DNA of 49,570 bases, taken from the NCBI GenBank assembly GCA_016183655.1, contig JACPEH010000006.1, positions 1 through 49,570 on the forward strand, read 5' to 3'. The stretch comes from Rhodocyclales bacterium. GTDB lineage: Bacteria > Pseudomonadota > Gammaproteobacteria > Burkholderiales > Rhodocyclaceae. Under the pieces are notes generated by a model. The model was not told where the DNA came from. It made no database searches and saw nothing but the letters and a program-made list of their open reading frames with translations. Shown here one piece after another: positions 9,947 through 19,744 of this stretch. Position 1 is the first letter of the stretch. The number at the start of each line of letters is the position of its first letter. Made by a program: the position numbers and the translations under genes.

Positions 9947-11689
9947 ATGAAATCGATAAAGCGCGCTGCGTTGGCCGCAGCAATGGCCTTGGCTTTCACG
10001 GCGCCGAGCCTGGCAGCCAGTGGTAAGGCGAAAGCGCCGCGCGAGACGGTGAAGCCGTCGCAGCCTCCGCAGCCCCCGCTCTCCGCCGAGCATTACCGCA
10101 GCCTCGTCGGCCAGGCGGTCTATCAGGTGCTGCTCGGCGAAATTGCGTTGCAGCGCGGCAACCACGAGCTGGCAGTCAGCGCCTACGGCGATCTTGCCTA
10201 CCGCACGCGCGATCCGAAGGTGCTCGAACGGACGGTCGAGGTGGCCAGCATCAGCCGCCGCTTCGACGTCGCCTACGAGGCGGCCAGGCTTTGGGTCGAG
10301 GTCGAACCCGAGTCGATCACTGCCCGGCAGACGCTGGCGGCGGTGCTGATCATGCAGAACCGGGCCGACGAACTCGGGCCGCAGATCTCGATCCTGCTGG
10401 AAAAGGACAAGGACAACCTCACCGACAACCTGCTCCGGCTCAACCGCATGCTGGCGCGCCTGCAGGACAAGGCCGGCTCCTACCGCATGCTGGAGAAGGT
10501 GCTGGTGCCGTATGCCGGCATCGCGGAAGCCCACTACGCACTGGCCACGGCGGCCTTCCATGCCGGCGACCGGCCGGGGGCGCTGACGGAAATCCGCAAG
10601 GCGGCCACGCTGCGCCCGGACTGGGATGCGCCGGCGCTGTTCGAGTCGCAGCTCCTGGCGCGCGATTCGGCGGCTGCGGCGATCGAAGTCCTGGAGCGCT
10701 TCGTCAAGGCCAACCCGCTGGCGCGTGACGTCCGTCTGCATCTGGCGCGCGGCCTGATCGCCGAAAAACGCTATGGCGATGCGAAGAAGCATTTCGACCG
10801 CCTGCTCGCCGACAACCCTGGCAGCACGGAGCTGATGTACCCGGTGGCCGTGCTCGCGCTGCAGCAGAACGACGTGGCGACCGCCGAGCCGCTGCTGCTG
10901 CGGATCATGGAGGGCGGCGAGCCGGCGGAGCGCATGGTGGCCGCCTTCTACCTCGGGCAGGTCGCCGAGGATCGCAAGGATCACGCTGGCGCCATCGCCT
11001 TCTACAAGCGCGTCGGCCCCGGCGAACAGTTCGTGCCGGCGCAGGTCCGCGTCGCCAGCCTGCTGATGAAGGAAGGCGGCGGGCTGTCGATGGCGCGCAC
11101 CCACCTGCAGGACTCGGCGCGGCGGCATCCGCCGGGCCAGGTGCAGTTCGCGGTCGCCGAGGCGCACCTGCTGCGCGACGCCGGTCGCGACGAGGAGGCG
11201 CTGGCGCTCTTCGACCGCATCATCGCCGAGCAGCCGAACCAGGCCGACGTCCTCTACGATGCGGCACTGCTTGCGGAAAAGCTCGGGCGCACCGAGGTGC
11301 TGGAAACCAACCTGCGGCGCGTCATCGAGCTGCGGCCGGACAGCGCCCATGCCTACAACGCGCTCGGCTACAGCCTTGCCGAGCGCGGCGTCCGTCTCGA
11401 AGAAGCCCGGCAGCTGATCGCCAAGGCGGTCGAGCTGGCGCCGGAAGACCCCTTCATCATGGACAGCATGGGTTGGGTGCTCTTCCGCCTCGGCGATCTG
11501 CAGGGCGCGCTCGGCCAGTTGCAGAAGGCCTATGCGATCAAGCCGGACGCGGAGATCGCCGCGCACCTCGGCGAAGTGTTGTGGCTGCTCGGTCGCCGGG
11601 ACGAGGCGCGGCAGGTGTGGGTGGATGCCGGCAAGCGCTCGCCGGACAGCGACGTGCTCAAGGCCGTGCGGAAGAAATACGCGCCCTGA
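9947..11689 (+). CDS. Exported tetratricopeptide-repeat protein
   Basis: A 580-residue protein with a signal peptide (MKSIKRAALAAAMALAF, cleavage near APSLAA). The rest is a long TPR solenoid; the best repeats are near the C-terminus (AHAYNALGYSLAERGVRLEEA and PFIMDSMGWVLFRLGDLQGA). The domain content suggests a periplasmic or outer-membrane-associated scaffold. Its fixed position before lolB and ispE in betaproteobacteria hints at a role in envelope biogenesis, but no function is established. The ATG was chosen because the signal peptide begins there; a longer frame starts 15 codons upstream. A weak promoter (TTGAGG at 9861, TAACAT at 9884) precedes it. Confidence 0.85.
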   Translation: MKSIKRAALAAAMALAFTAPSLAASGKAKAPRETVKPSQPPQPPLSAEHYRSLVGQAVYQVLLGEIALQRGNHELAVSAYGDLAYRTRDPKVLERTVEVASISRRFDVAYEAARLWVEVEPESITARQTLAAVLIMQNRADELGPQISILLEKDKDNLTDNLLRLNRMLARLQDKAGSYRMLEKVLVPYAGIAEAHYALATAAFHAGDRPGALTEIRKAATLRPDWDAPALFESQLLARDSAAAAIEVLERFVKANPLARDVRLHLARGLIAEKRYGDAKKHFDRLLADNPGSTELMYPVAVLALQQNDVATAEPLLLRIMEGGEPAERMVAAFYLGQVAEDRKDHAGAIAFYKRVGPGEQFVPAQVRVASLLMKEGGGLSMARTHLQDSARRHPPGQVQFAVAEAHLLRDAGRDEEALALFDRIIAEQPNQADVLYDAALLAEKLGRTEVLETNLRRVIELRPDSAHAYNALGYSLAERGVRLEEARQLIAKAVELAPEDPFIMDSMGWVLFRLGDLQGALGQLQKAYAIKPDAEIAAHLGEVLWLLGRRDEARQVWVDAGKRSPDSDVLKAVRKKYAP

Positions 11690-11697
11690 CTCCGCCC

Positions 11698-12255
11698 GTG
11701 CTGCGTTTCCTGTCGCCCCTGCTGGCGCTCTTTCTGGCCGCCTGTTCCGCGCTGCCGCCGGTGTCCGAAGGCTTGCCGCCGCGCGCGGCGGTGCGCGACT
11801 TCGGGCTCGGCGCGCGCTTCTCGCTGACCCACGAGGGCGAGCGCCATGCCGGACGGCTCGACTGGTCGCACCGCGGGGCCGTCGATGAGCTTCGCATCCA
11901 TACCCCGTTCGGGCAGACCGTCGCCGAGATCGTCATCGATGCGCGGCATGCGCGTCTGCTCGCTGCCGACGGGCAGGTGCGCGAGGCGGCGGACGCGGCG
12001 CAGCTGCTGCGCGAAGTGCTCGGCTATCCGTTGCCGATCCATGACCTTGCCGGCTGGGTGCTCGCCCGGCCGCACGCCGCGGCACGGGTTGAGCTCGACG
12101 CGCAGGGGCGGCCGCAGTCGATCGCCGACGGCGGCTGGCAGATTCTCTACGACTACGACGCTGCCGGGCCGGACGCCTTGCCGTCCCGCCTCACGGTTTC
12201 CCGCGACGGCGGCCCGGAGCTGCGCCTGCGCATCGAGGAGTGGCGCGCGCCATGA
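11698..12255 (+). CDS. lolB: Outer-membrane lipoprotein localization protein LolB
   Basis: A 185-residue lipoprotein that accepts lipoproteins from LolA and inserts them into the outer membrane. Starting from GTG at 11698, the signal peptide reads MLRFLSPLLALFLAAC, with the lipobox cysteine at residue 16. The mature part has the LolB pattern FSLTHEGERHAGRLDW ... DELRIHTPFGQTVAEI ... GYPLPIHDLAGWVLARP. The gene is 8 bases after the TPR gene, and its stop overlaps the ispE start as ATGA. The GTG start is chosen because it directly precedes the signal sequence. Confidence 0.92.
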   Translation: MLRFLSPLLALFLAACSALPPVSEGLPPRAAVRDFGLGARFSLTHEGERHAGRLDWSHRGAVDELRIHTPFGQTVAEIVIDARHARLLAADGQVREAADAAQLLREVLGYPLPIHDLAGWVLARPHAAARVELDAQGRPQSIADGGWQILYDYDAAGPDALPSRLTVSRDGGPELRLRIEEWRAP

Positions 12256-13112
12256 GCGAAGCGACCGACTGGTCCTGGGCCAGCGACTGGCCGGCGCCGG
12301 CCAAGCTGAACCTGTTCCTGCATGTGGTCGGTCGCCGCGCCGACGGTTATCACCTGTTGCAGACCCTGTTCCGTTTCGTCGATCACGGCGACCTGTTGCG
12401 TTTCGCGCCGCGCGGCGGCGGCGAGGTGGTGTTGGCGACGCCGCTGCCCGGCGTGGCGCCGGAAACCGACCTGACGGTGCGCGCGGCGCGCCTGCTGCAG
12501 GCAGAGACGGGTTGCCGCGACGGCGTCACGATCACCCTTGAGAAGCGCCTGCCGATGGGCGGCGGGCTCGGCGGCGGCAGTTCCGACGCGGCGACGGTGC
12601 TGCTCGCGCTGAACCACCTGTGGGGCCTCGGCCTGCCGCGTCAGCGGCTGCAGGCGCTCGGCCTGACGCTCGGCGCCGACGTCCCGATCTTCGTCTATGG
12701 CCGCAACGCTTTCGCCGAAGGAGTCGGCGAAGCGTTCACGCCGGTCGACGTGCCGGCGGCGTGGTACGTGGTCCTCGAACCCCCGGTGTCGGTGCCGACC
12801 GTCGACATCTTCCGTTCGCCGCGGCTGCGCCGGGATTCGCCGGCGATCAGCGCGCGGCAGTGGCGCCCGGGCTTCGGCGGCAACGACCTGCAGCCGGTCG
12901 CCGTCGCGCTCCATCCCGCCGTCGGCGAAGCGCTCGGCTGGCTGTCGGCATTCGGCGAGGCGCGCATGACCGGTTCCGGGGCCTGCGTCTTCGCCGAGTT
13001 CGCGACGCGGCAGCAGGCGGAGGCGGTGCTGGCGCAGCTTCCCGGCGGCCTGCGCGGCTGGGTCGCGCCCGGCTTGCCGGCGCATCCGCTGGTCGGGCTT
13101 TGCGCGCCCTGA
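12252..13112 (+). CDS. ispE: 4-diphosphocytidyl-2-C-methyl-D-erythritol kinase
   Basis: A 286-residue GHMP kinase that phosphorylates CDP-methylerythritol in the non-mevalonate isoprenoid pathway. The N-terminal substrate motif is WPAPAKLNLFLHVVGRRADGYH. The ATP-binding loop is LPMGGGLGGGSSDAA, and the C-terminal GHMP motif is EARMTGSGACVFAEF. The ATG overlaps the lolB stop by ATGA; an ATG four codons upstream lies inside lolB and is less likely. The lolB-ispE-tRNA-prs order is a conserved betaproteobacterial arrangement. Confidence 0.96.
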   Translation: MSEATDWSWASDWPAPAKLNLFLHVVGRRADGYHLLQTLFRFVDHGDLLRFAPRGGGEVVLATPLPGVAPETDLTVRAARLLQAETGCRDGVTITLEKRLPMGGGLGGGSSDAATVLLALNHLWGLGLPRQRLQALGLTLGADVPIFVYGRNAFAEGVGEAFTPVDVPAAWYVVLEPPVSVPTVDIFRSPRLRRDSPAISARQWRPGFGGNDLQPVAVALHPAVGEALGWLSAFGEARMTGSGACVFAEFATRQQAEAVLAQLPGGLRGWVAPGLPAHPLVGLCAP

Positions 13113-13127
13113 AATTTCCTGTATCAT
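13100..13127 (+). promoter_or_regulatory. Putative sigma-70 promoter upstream of tRNA-Gln
   Basis: TTGCGC (13100-13105) and TATCAT (13122-13127) are separated by 16 bases. This gives a start about 45 bases upstream of the mature tRNA. The -35 element overlaps the 3' end of ispE. It may also drive prs and rplY. Confidence 0.5.
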
Positions 13128-13177
13128 CCGCGCCTCGTTCGAAAGCTTGGCTTCAGGCACGGTTTTCGAGCGACCGC

Positions 13178-13254
13178 TGGGGAGTCGCCAAGTTGGTCAA
13201 GGCACCGGATTTTGATTCCGGCATTCGAAGGTTCGAATCCTTCTTCCCCAGCCA
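13178..13254 (+). tRNA. tRNA-Gln (anticodon UUG)
   Basis: A 77-base cloverleaf with the CCA end encoded (13252-13254). The acceptor stem TGGGGAG pairs with TTCCCCA. The anticodon arm is CCGGA-TTTTGAT-TCCGG with anticodon TTG at 13212-13214. The T arm contains GGTTCGAATCC. It sits between ispE and prs. Confidence 0.97.
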
Positions 13255-13353
13255 CCGAATTCCAAATCGATCCGGGCGGATCTGTCGGCCAAGCCGCAGA
13301 CCTGCCCGTATTGTTTTTTGCGGCGGATGAGCGGCAGCGCTCGGAGCGACGAC

Positions 13354-14304
13354 ATGGCCTATGACAGCTTGATGGTATTCACCGGCAACGCCAACCCGAA
13401 ACTGGCGGCCGAGGTGGCGAAACGCCTGCACATCTCGCTTGGTCGTGCCAACGTCGGCCGTTTCTCCGACGGCGAGGTCAGCGTCGAGCTCGACGAGCAC
13501 GTGCGCGGCAAGGACATCTTCGTCCTGCAATCGACCTGCGCCCCGTCGAACGACAACCTGATGGAACTGCTGGTCATGGTCGATGCGCTGAAGCGCGCCT
13601 CGGCCGGCCGCATCACCGCCTCCATCCCGTACTTCGGCTACGCCCGCCAGGACCGCCGCTCGCGCTCGTCGCGCGTGCCGATCGCCGCCAAGCTGGTGGC
13701 CAACATGCTGGTCGCCTCCGGCGTCGACCGTGTGCTGACGATGGACCTGCACGCCGAACAGATCCAGGGTTTCTTCGACATCCCGGTCGACAACATCTAC
13801 GCGCTGCCGATCCTGCTCGAAGACATCCAGAAGCAAAACTACGAGAACCTGATGGTCGTCTCGCCGGACCACGGCGGCGTCGTCCGCGCCCGTTCGCTGG
13901 CCAAGCGCCTCGAATGCGATCTGGCGATCATCGACAAGCGCCGTCCGAAGGCCAACGTTTCGGAAGTGATGAACATCATCGGTGAAGTCGACGGCCGCAC
14001 CTGCGTGATCATGGACGACATCGTCGACACCGCCGGCACGCTGTGCAAGGCCGCCGCGGCGCTCAAGGAAAACGGCGCCGGCAAGGTCCTCGCCTACTGC
14101 ACGCACCCGGTGCTGTCCGGCGCCGCCATCGAGCGCCTGAACGGCTCCGACCTCGACGAACTGGTCGTCGCCGACACCATTCCGCTGTCGGCCGAGGCGC
14201 TCTCCTGCCCGCGCATCCGCCAGCTGTCGGTGGCCGACCTGCTGGCCGAGACGATCCGCCGCATCAGCAACGAAGAGTCGGTGTCCTCGCTCTTCATCGA
14301 ATGA
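13354..14304 (+). CDS. prs: Ribose-phosphate pyrophosphokinase
   Basis: A 316-residue PRPP synthase (ribose 5-phosphate + ATP to PRPP + AMP), the precursor supply for nucleotides, His, Trp and NAD. Conserved stretches include [18 protein letters not shown], the catalytic flexible-loop region [14 protein letters not shown], and the PRPP-binding loop [18 protein letters not shown] chose the start at [15 protein letters not shown], which matches the family N-terminus; an upstream in-frame start would add 12 atypical residues. rplY follows 58 bases later. Confidence 0.97.
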   Translation: MAYDSLMVFTGNANPKLAAEVAKRLHISLGRANVGRFSDGEVSVELDEHVRGKDIFVLQSTCAPSNDNLMELLVMVDALKRASAGRITASIPYFGYARQDRRSRSSRVPIAAKLVANMLVASGVDRVLTMDLHAEQIQGFFDIPVDNIYALPILLEDIQKQNYENLMVVSPDHGGVVRARSLAKRLECDLAIIDKRRPKANVSEVMNIIGEVDGRTCVIMDDIVDTAGTLCKAAAALKENGAGKVLAYCTHPVLSGAAIERLNGSDLDELVVADTIPLSAEALSCPRIRQLSVADLLAETIRRISNEESVSSLFIE

Positions 14305-14362
14305 TTTTTCTCCCCTGCCTGGTCGCGGGCAAGGGTTTTCAACGTAGCACCCAGGAGTCATC

Positions 14363-14965
14363 ATGCAATTTGAACTGAATGCACAGAAGCGCAACGACCA
14401 GGGCACCGGAGCGAGCCGCCGCCTGCGTCGCGCCGGCAAGGTCCCGGCCATCGTTTACGGTGGTGCCGAAGCTGCCCAGGCGATCGAGCTCGATCACAAC
14501 ACCATCCTGCTGAACCTGCGCAAGGAAGCCTTCCACGCCTCCGTGCTGACGCTCAACATCGACGGCAAGAAGGAGCCGGTGCTGCTGCGCGACAACCAGA
14601 TGCACCCGTACAAGGCGCTCGTCCTGCACGTCGACTTCCAGCGCGTCGACCCGAGCCAGAAGCTGCACCAGAAGGTGCCGCTGCACTTCGTCAACGCCGA
14701 CATCGCCCCGGGCGTCAAGCTCTCCGGCGGCCTCGTCAGCCACGTCCTGAACGAAGTCGACGTCACCTGCCTGCCGGACAATCTGCCGGCCTTCATCGAA
14801 GTCGACCTGAAGGACCTGAAGGTCGGCCAGTCGATCCACGCCAAGGACCTGCCGCTGCCGAAGGGCGTGTCGCTGGTGCTGCACAGCCAGGACAACCCGG
14901 TCGTCGCCTCCGTCACTGCCAAGAAGGGCGGCAGCGACGAAGCGGCCGAAGCGCCCGCCGCCTGA
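14363..14965 (+). CDS. rplY: 50S ribosomal protein L25 (general stress protein Ctc form)
   Basis: A 200-residue protein of the long L25/Ctc/TL5 type that binds 5S rRNA. The N-terminal L25 domain begins MQFELNAQKRNDQGTGASRRLRRAGKVPAIVYGG. A C-terminal TL5 beta domain occupies about residues 95-185. It ends in an Ala/Glu-rich tail. A Shine-Dalgarno AGGAG (14353-14357) precedes the ATG. An intrinsic terminator follows it. Confidence 0.95.
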   Translation: MQFELNAQKRNDQGTGASRRLRRAGKVPAIVYGGAEAAQAIELDHNTILLNLRKEAFHASVLTLNIDGKKEPVLLRDNQMHPYKALVLHVDFQRVDPSQKLHQKVPLHFVNADIAPGVKLSGGLVSHVLNEVDVTCLPDNLPAFIEVDLKDLKVGQSIHAKDLPLPKGVSLVLHSQDNPVVASVTAKKGGSDEAAEAPAA

Positions 14966-14984
14966 GTCGTCTGACTCCGGACAG

Positions 14985-15025
14985 AAGCCGCCGTCCGGCC
15001 GCGAGGCCCGCGGCGGCTTTTCGTT
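14985..15025 (+). terminator. Intrinsic terminator after rplY
   Basis: AAGCCGCCG (14985-14993) pairs with CGGCGGCTT (15011-15019) across a 17-base GC-rich loop and runs into TTTTCGTTT. It separates prs-rplY from pth-ychF. Confidence 0.75.
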
Positions 15026-15051
15026 TCTAGTCACCACTATCTCTGCGCGCC

Positions 15052-15627
15052 ATGAGCACTGCTCCCCGCCTGATCGTCGGCCTCGGCAACCCCGGGGCCG
15101 AATACGAGGATACCCGGCACAACGCCGGGGCTTGGTTCGTCGACCGTCTGGCGCGCGAGCTGAAAGTCACGCTGGCGCCGCAGGGCAAGTTCTTCGGGCT
15201 GGCGGCGCGTTGTGGCGAGGTCTGGCTGCTGCAGCCGACCACCTACATGAACCGCTCGGGGCAGTCGGTGGCAGCGCTGGCGCGCTTCTACAAGATCGAG
15301 CCGGCAGAGGTGCTGGTGGTGCACGACGAGCTCGACCTGCCGCCGGGCGGCATCCGCCTCAAGCAGGGCGGCGGCGCCGGCGGCCACAACGGCATCAAGG
15401 ACATCCAGGCGCAACTGTCGACGCCCGATTTCTGGCGCCTGCGGCTGGGCGTCGGGCATCCGCGCAACCTGAATCTGGCGCAGGAAGTGGCCGATTTCGT
15501 GCTGCATCGGCCGCGTGCCGACGAGCGCGAGGCGATCGATCGCGCCCTCGACCGCTGCCTGCTCGCTTGGCCGAAACTGGCCGCCGGCGACTACGCCGCT
15601 GCGCAGCAGCAACTGCACGGCAAATAA
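15052..15627 (+). CDS. pth: Peptidyl-tRNA hydrolase
   Basis: A 191-residue enzyme that releases peptides from prematurely dropped peptidyl-tRNA. The family signature is [19 protein letters not shown] with the catalytic histidine at residue 23. Further family motifs are [20 protein letters not shown] and [13 protein letters not shown]. The length is typical. ychF follows after 16 bases, a very common pairing that allows co-transcription. Confidence 0.97.
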   Translation: MSTAPRLIVGLGNPGAEYEDTRHNAGAWFVDRLARELKVTLAPQGKFFGLAARCGEVWLLQPTTYMNRSGQSVAALARFYKIEPAEVLVVHDELDLPPGGIRLKQGGGAGGHNGIKDIQAQLSTPDFWRLRLGVGHPRNLNLAQEVADFVLHRPRADEREAIDRALDRCLLAWPKLAAGDYAAAQQQLHGK

Positions 15628-15643
15628 ATCTGAGGAACTACCC

Positions 15644-16735
15644 ATGAGCATGAAATGCGGCATCGTCGGTCTGCCCAACGTCGGCAAGTCCACCCTCTTC
15701 AATGCACTGACCAAGGCCGGCGTCGCGGCGGAGAACTATCCGTTCTGCACCATCGACCCCAGCGTCGGCGTCGTCGAGGTGCCGGACAAGCGTCTCGACA
15801 AGCTCTCCGAGATCGTCAAGCCGCAGCGCGTGGTGCCGGCGGTGACCGAGTTCGTCGATATCGCCGGCCTGGTCGCCGGCGCCTCGAAGGGCGAGGGCCT
15901 CGGCAACCAGTTCCTGGCCAACATCCGCGAGACCGACGCCATCCTGCACGTGGTGCGCTGCTTCGCCAACGACAACGTGATCCACGTCTCGGGTACCGTA
16001 GACCCGATCCGCGACATCGAGGTGATCGATACCGAACTGGCGCTGGCGGACATGGCCACCGTCGAAAAGGCGCTCAACCGCTACCGCAAACCGGCCAACG
16101 CCGGCGACAAGGAAGCCCGGCTGCTGGTCGCCGTGCTGGAGAAGTGCTTCACCCAGCTCGACCAGGGCAAACCGGTGCGTGCGCTCGACCTGGCGAAGGA
16201 AGAGTGGGCCAGCCTCAAGCAGTTCTGCCTGATCACCGCCAAGCCGGTGCTCTACGCCGCCAACGTCGCCGAGGACGGTTTCGAGAACAACCCGCAGCTC
16301 GACGCCGTGCGCGCCCACGCCCAGGCCGAGAAGGCCGAAGTGGTGCCGGTCTGCGCGTCGATCGAGGCCGAAATCGCCGACCTCGACGACGACGAGAAGC
16401 AGATCTTCCTCGCCGACCTCGGTCTGGAAGAGCCGGGCCTGGATCGCCTGATCCACGCTGGCTACCACCTGCTCGGCCTGCAGACCTACTTCACCGCCGG
16501 CGTCAAGGAAGTGCGCGCGTGGACCATCCACCAGGGCGACACCGCGCCGCAGGCGGCCGGCGTGATCCATACCGACTTCGAACGCGGCTTCATCCGCGCG
16601 CAGACAATCGCCTTCGACGACTTCGTGAAATACGGCGGCGAGCAGGGCGCCAAGGAGGCGGGCAAGATGCGCGCCGAGGGCAAGGAATACGTCGTCCAGG
16701 ACGGCGACGTGCTGAACTTCCTGTTTAACGTGTAA
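15644..16735 (+). CDS. ychF: Redox-regulated ribosome-binding ATPase YchF
   Basis: A 363-residue Obg-family P-loop protein. The P-loop GLPNVGKST is at residues 8-16. The base-specificity motif reads NVAE rather than NKxD, explaining ATP rather than GTP preference. The C-terminal TGS domain begins near [21 protein letters not shown] and ends [13 protein letters not shown]. YchF associates with ribosomes and responds to oxidative stress. The ATG at 15644 matches the family start [15 protein letters not shown]. It converges with the GGDEF gene with only 24 bases between. Confidence 0.96.
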   Translation: MSMKCGIVGLPNVGKSTLFNALTKAGVAAENYPFCTIDPSVGVVEVPDKRLDKLSEIVKPQRVVPAVTEFVDIAGLVAGASKGEGLGNQFLANIRETDAILHVVRCFANDNVIHVSGTVDPIRDIEVIDTELALADMATVEKALNRYRKPANAGDKEARLLVAVLEKCFTQLDQGKPVRALDLAKEEWASLKQFCLITAKPVLYAANVAEDGFENNPQLDAVRAHAQAEKAEVVPVCASIEAEIADLDDDEKQIFLADLGLEEPGLDRLIHAGYHLLGLQTYFTAGVKEVRAWTIHQGDTAPQAAGVIHTDFERGFIRAQTIAFDDFVKYGGEQGAKEAGKMRAEGKEYVVQDGDVLNFLFNV

Positions 16736-16759
16736 CCGGAGGGCGTCAGGGGCGGGGCC

Positions 16760-18661
16760 TTAATCCGGTGCTGCTGCCTCGAAGATGCGGGTCGTTTTTC
16801 CACCGTTGCTCTTGCCGTGGTACATCGCACGGTCGGCACGATGCAGCAGCGCGTCCGGCGTGTCGCCGTGCTCGGGGAAGACGCTGATACCGATGCTGGT
16901 GCCGACCGAGTATATGTACTCGCCGTCCCAGATCGGCTCGGAGACCCGCGCATGGATCTTCTCCGCGACGGTGGCGGCGTCGCCTACGTCACCCACCTCG
17001 TGCAGCAGCACGACGAATTCGTCGCCGCCCAGGCGGGCGACGGTGTCGGCGTCGCGGACCGTTTCCCGCAGCCGTGCGGCGACGGTTTCCAGCACCCGGT
17101 CGCCGGCGGCGTGGCCGTGCCGGTCGTTGATCTGCTTGAAGCCGTCGAGGTCGAGCAGGAGCAGCGCGATCCGGTTGCCGCGGCGGGAGGCGCCGCGGAT
17201 CGCCTGATCGAGGCGGTCGGTGAGCAGCCGCCGGTTCGGCAGGCGGGTCAGCGTGTCGTGGTAGGCCAGGTGGCGATAGCGCTCCTCGGCCTCGACGCGC
17301 AGCGTGATGTCGCTGGTTACGCCGTGATAGCCGATGAAGTTGCCAGCGTCGTTGAAGCGCGGGTTGCCGCTGACGCTGAGCCAGTATTTTTCGCCGTCGG
17401 CACCCTCGATCCGGTAGCTGAAATCGTGGAAGGCCTCGTGCCGTTCCAGCGTACCGATATGGTTGCGCCAGGCGGCTTCCTGCACGCCCGAGATGTCCTC
17501 GACCTCCCAGCGCGTGCGACCGAGGATGTGCTGTTGCGGGAGGCGGCGGAGGAGTTCCTCCGGGCCGTCAAAATGCGTGAAGCGGAACGCGGCATCCTGT
17601 TCCCAGTAGAGGTCCGAGGACAGCTTCACCAGGTCGCGGAAGCGCGCCTCGCTGAGCCGCAGCGCCGCCTCGGCGGCGCGTTTTTCGGTAATGTCGGAAA
17701 CCACCCAGACGGTGCCGTCGCGGAGCTCGTTGGTGGACACGCCCATGCCGGTGACCTCGCCCCAGAACTGCGAGCCGTCCGCGCGTTGCAGGCGCAGCAC
17801 CTGGTGATAGGGGCGGCCCGAGGTGATCGTCGGCGCCGAGGATTTGACCAGCGCCTTCCACTGTTCGCGGTTGGGGTGCCAGCGCCAGGGTTCCATGCCG
17901 ATCATCGCGTCGTGCGGGTAGCCGAACAGTTCGGCAAAGCGGCGATTGCAGCTGACCACGTATTCCGGCGCCGGCCTCAGGAACACGATCCCCTCGCCGG
18001 CGGATTCGAAAATCACCTTCTGCTGCTGCAACAGCGCGTCGATCTCGTTGCGGCCGAGGATCGCCGCGAGCAGCGTCTCGCGGTGCGAGCGGATTGCGCT
18101 GACCAGCACGGCGGTCATGATCAGCAGGCCGATGCCAACGAAGAAAGCAAAGCGCGCGTCCATCGTCAGCGCACGCGCGAGGAACGGCACCCCGAGCGCC
18201 AGCGAGAAGCTGCCGAGCGCGAGCGTGCTCGCCACCAGCGTGCTGCTGCCGACGAGCAGGACGCTGCACAGCACGACGACTGCAATGAACAGTGTTCCCT
18301 GATCGGCGCCGGGCAGCGGCATCCAGGCGAGCAGGCCCCAGCAGAAACCGGTGATGCCGGTGAGCAGCGCGTAGCCCCGTTCCCAGGATGCCGACTGTTC
18401 GCTCCGGAAACGGTGCTTGAAGGCGAGGGCGAACAGGAAGCGGCCGCCGCCCAGCAGGAACAGCGCGCCCAGCCACGCGTTAAGCAGGGCTGGCGGCGTC
18501 TGGCCGTGCAGCCAGAGGGCAACCAGGATCGCCGTGCCGATCGTCGACAGCCCGGCAGCCGGCGCCAGGCTGGCCAGCTGGCGCAGGCAGTCTTCGCGCG
18601 TACGCGCCATGGCGCTGGCGAAAGCCTTTTCTCTGGCAGGGTGTGCGCGTTGCTGTCTCAT
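16760..18661 (-). CDS. Membrane-bound PAS/GGDEF diguanylate cyclase
   Basis: A 633-residue predicted sensor that makes c-di-GMP. About six hydrophobic segments span residues 38-190. Two PAS/PAC domains follow (about 208-327 and 338-455; each ends in a VSDITEKRAAE- or VTSDITLRVEAEE-type linker). A C-terminal GGDEF domain spans 460-628. The active-site loop GGDEF is intact at 545-549. An RxxD inhibitory site (R536-D539) lies five residues before it, so product inhibition is expected. There is no EAL domain. An in-frame ATG at 18608-18610 is an alternative start that would remove 17 residues without touching any domain. The signal sensed is unknown. Confidence 0.92.
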   Translation of the reverse strand: MRQQRAHPAREKAFASAMARTREDCLRQLASLAPAAGLSTIGTAILVALWLHGQTPPALLNAWLGALFLLGGGRFLFALAFKHRFRSEQSASWERGYALLTGITGFCWGLLAWMPLPGADQGTLFIAVVVLCSVLLVGSSTLVASTLALGSFSLALGVPFLARALTMDARFAFFVGIGLLIMTAVLVSAIRSHRETLLAAILGRNEIDALLQQQKVIFESAGEGIVFLRPAPEYVVSCNRRFAELFGYPHDAMIGMEPWRWHPNREQWKALVKSSAPTITSGRPYHQVLRLQRADGSQFWGEVTGMGVSTNELRDGTVWVVSDITEKRAAEAALRLSEARFRDLVKLSSDLYWEQDAAFRFTHFDGPEELLRRLPQQHILGRTRWEVEDISGVQEAAWRNHIGTLERHEAFHDFSYRIEGADGEKYWLSVSGNPRFNDAGNFIGYHGVTSDITLRVEAEERYRHLAYHDTLTRLPNRRLLTDRLDQAIRGASRRGNRIALLLLDLDGFKQINDRHGHAAGDRVLETVAARLRETVRDADTVARLGGDEFVVLLHEVGDVGDAATVAEKIHARVSEPIWDGEYIYSVGTSIGISVFPEHGDTPDALLHRADRAMYHGKSNGGKTTRIFEAAAPD

Positions 18662-18814
18662 CCAGGGCTCTGGTATGTTGTTTGTGTTATATAAGACTAC
18701 AGATTATCCGCGCTTGCCATCCGCTGTGCTACCCAAAAATTCTTTTTTCCGACAAATGGTTGCCGGCGCCCGGCGGCTGCCCAAGTGCCCGCGGAACGGG
18801 CGGCGGGCCGGGCG
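18662..18814. other. AT-rich divergent intergenic region
   Basis: This 153-base gap between the divergent GGDEF gene and gluQ contains the most AT-rich stretch of its neighbourhood (about 18670-18755, with GTTATATAAGAC and AAAAATTCTTTTTTCC). It presumably carries both promoters. I could not assign a -35/-10 pair with confidence. Confidence 0.4.
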
Positions 18815-19744
18815 ATGAGCGGAGCGCTTTACCGCGGCCGTTTCGCGCCGTCGCCGACCGGGCCGCTGCACTTCGGCTCGCTGGTGGCGGCGGTCGGCAG
18901 CTACCTCGACGCGCGCGCCGCCGGCGGCCAATGGCTGCTGCGCATCGAGGACGTCGACACGCCGCGCAACGTCCCCGGCGCCGCCGACGAGGTCCTCGAC
19001 GTGCTGCGGAGGCTCGGCTTCGAGTGGGACGGCGAGATCGTCTGGCAGTCGCAACGCCACGGGCGCTACCGCGACGTTCTCGACCTGCTGCGTCGGCAGG
19101 GCGACGTCTATCCCTGCGCCTGCTCGCGTCGCGAAATTGCCGACTCGCGGCTGGGATCGTCGATCGACGGCGGCCATGTCTACCCCGGCACCTGCCGCGG
19201 CGGCTTGCCGCCCGGCAGGGAGACGCGGGCCTGGCGGATGCGCGTGCCGGATGCGTCGATCGGCTTTGTCGACCGCGTGCAGGGGCCGATCGGACACAAC
19301 CTCGAACGCGAGGTCGGCGATTTCGTGCTGCTGCGTGCCGACGGGCAATACGCCTACCAGCTGGCGGTGGTGGTGGACGACGCCGATGCCGGCATCACCG
19401 ACGTCGTACGCGGCGCCGACCTGCTCGATTCGACGCCGCGCCAGATCTGGCTGCAGCAGCGCCTGGGGTTCGCCACGCCGCGCTACGCGCACCTGCCGGT
19501 GGCGACCAACGCCGCCGGCGAAAAGCTCTCCAAGCAGACGCTGGCGCCGGCGCTGCCGGCTGCCGCCGGCGTGCCGCTGCTGGCCGCCGCGATGCGCTTC
19601 CTCGGCCAGCCGGTGCCGGCCGAGGTCGAGCGCTGGTCCTTGCATGAGTTCTGGCCCTGGGCAGTCGCCAGCTGGTCGATCGAGACCGTGCCGCGCCGGC
19701 GAGGCATCGTGCCGGCGGCCGATGCTCAGTGCTTGCCGCCGTAG
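18815..19744 (+). CDS. gluQ: Glutamyl-Q tRNA(Asp) synthetase
   Basis: A 309-residue paralogue of the glutamyl-tRNA synthetase catalytic core that attaches glutamate to queuosine in tRNA-Asp. The class I signature is RFAPSPTGPLHFGSLVAAVGS and the KMSKS-like motif is GEKLSKQTLAP. Zinc ligands occur in CACSRRE and in YPGTCRGG. There is no anticodon-binding domain, as expected for this family. The ATG at 18815 directly precedes the conserved start; an in-frame upstream ATG adds ten Ala/Arg-rich residues. Its 3' end overlaps the convergent clsB by 19 bases. Confidence 0.94.
   Translation: MSGALYRGRFAPSPTGPLHFGSLVAAVGSYLDARAAGGQWLLRIEDVDTPRNVPGAADEVLDVLRRLGFEWDGEIVWQSQRHGRYRDVLDLLRRQGDVYPCACSRREIADSRLGSSIDGGHVYPGTCRGGLPPGRETRAWRMRVPDASIGFVDRVQGPIGHNLEREVGDFVLLRADGQYAYQLAVVVDDADAGITDVVRGADLLDSTPRQIWLQQRLGFATPRYAHLPVATNAAGEKLSKQTLAPALPAAAGVPLLAAAMRFLGQPVPAEVERWSLHEFWPWAVASWSIETVPRRRGIVPAADAQCLPP

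Noticed and set aside
14305..14362. Terminator between prs and rplY
   Set aside because: A partial stem before TTTT contains a bulge and is weak; co-transcription of prs and rplY is as likely.
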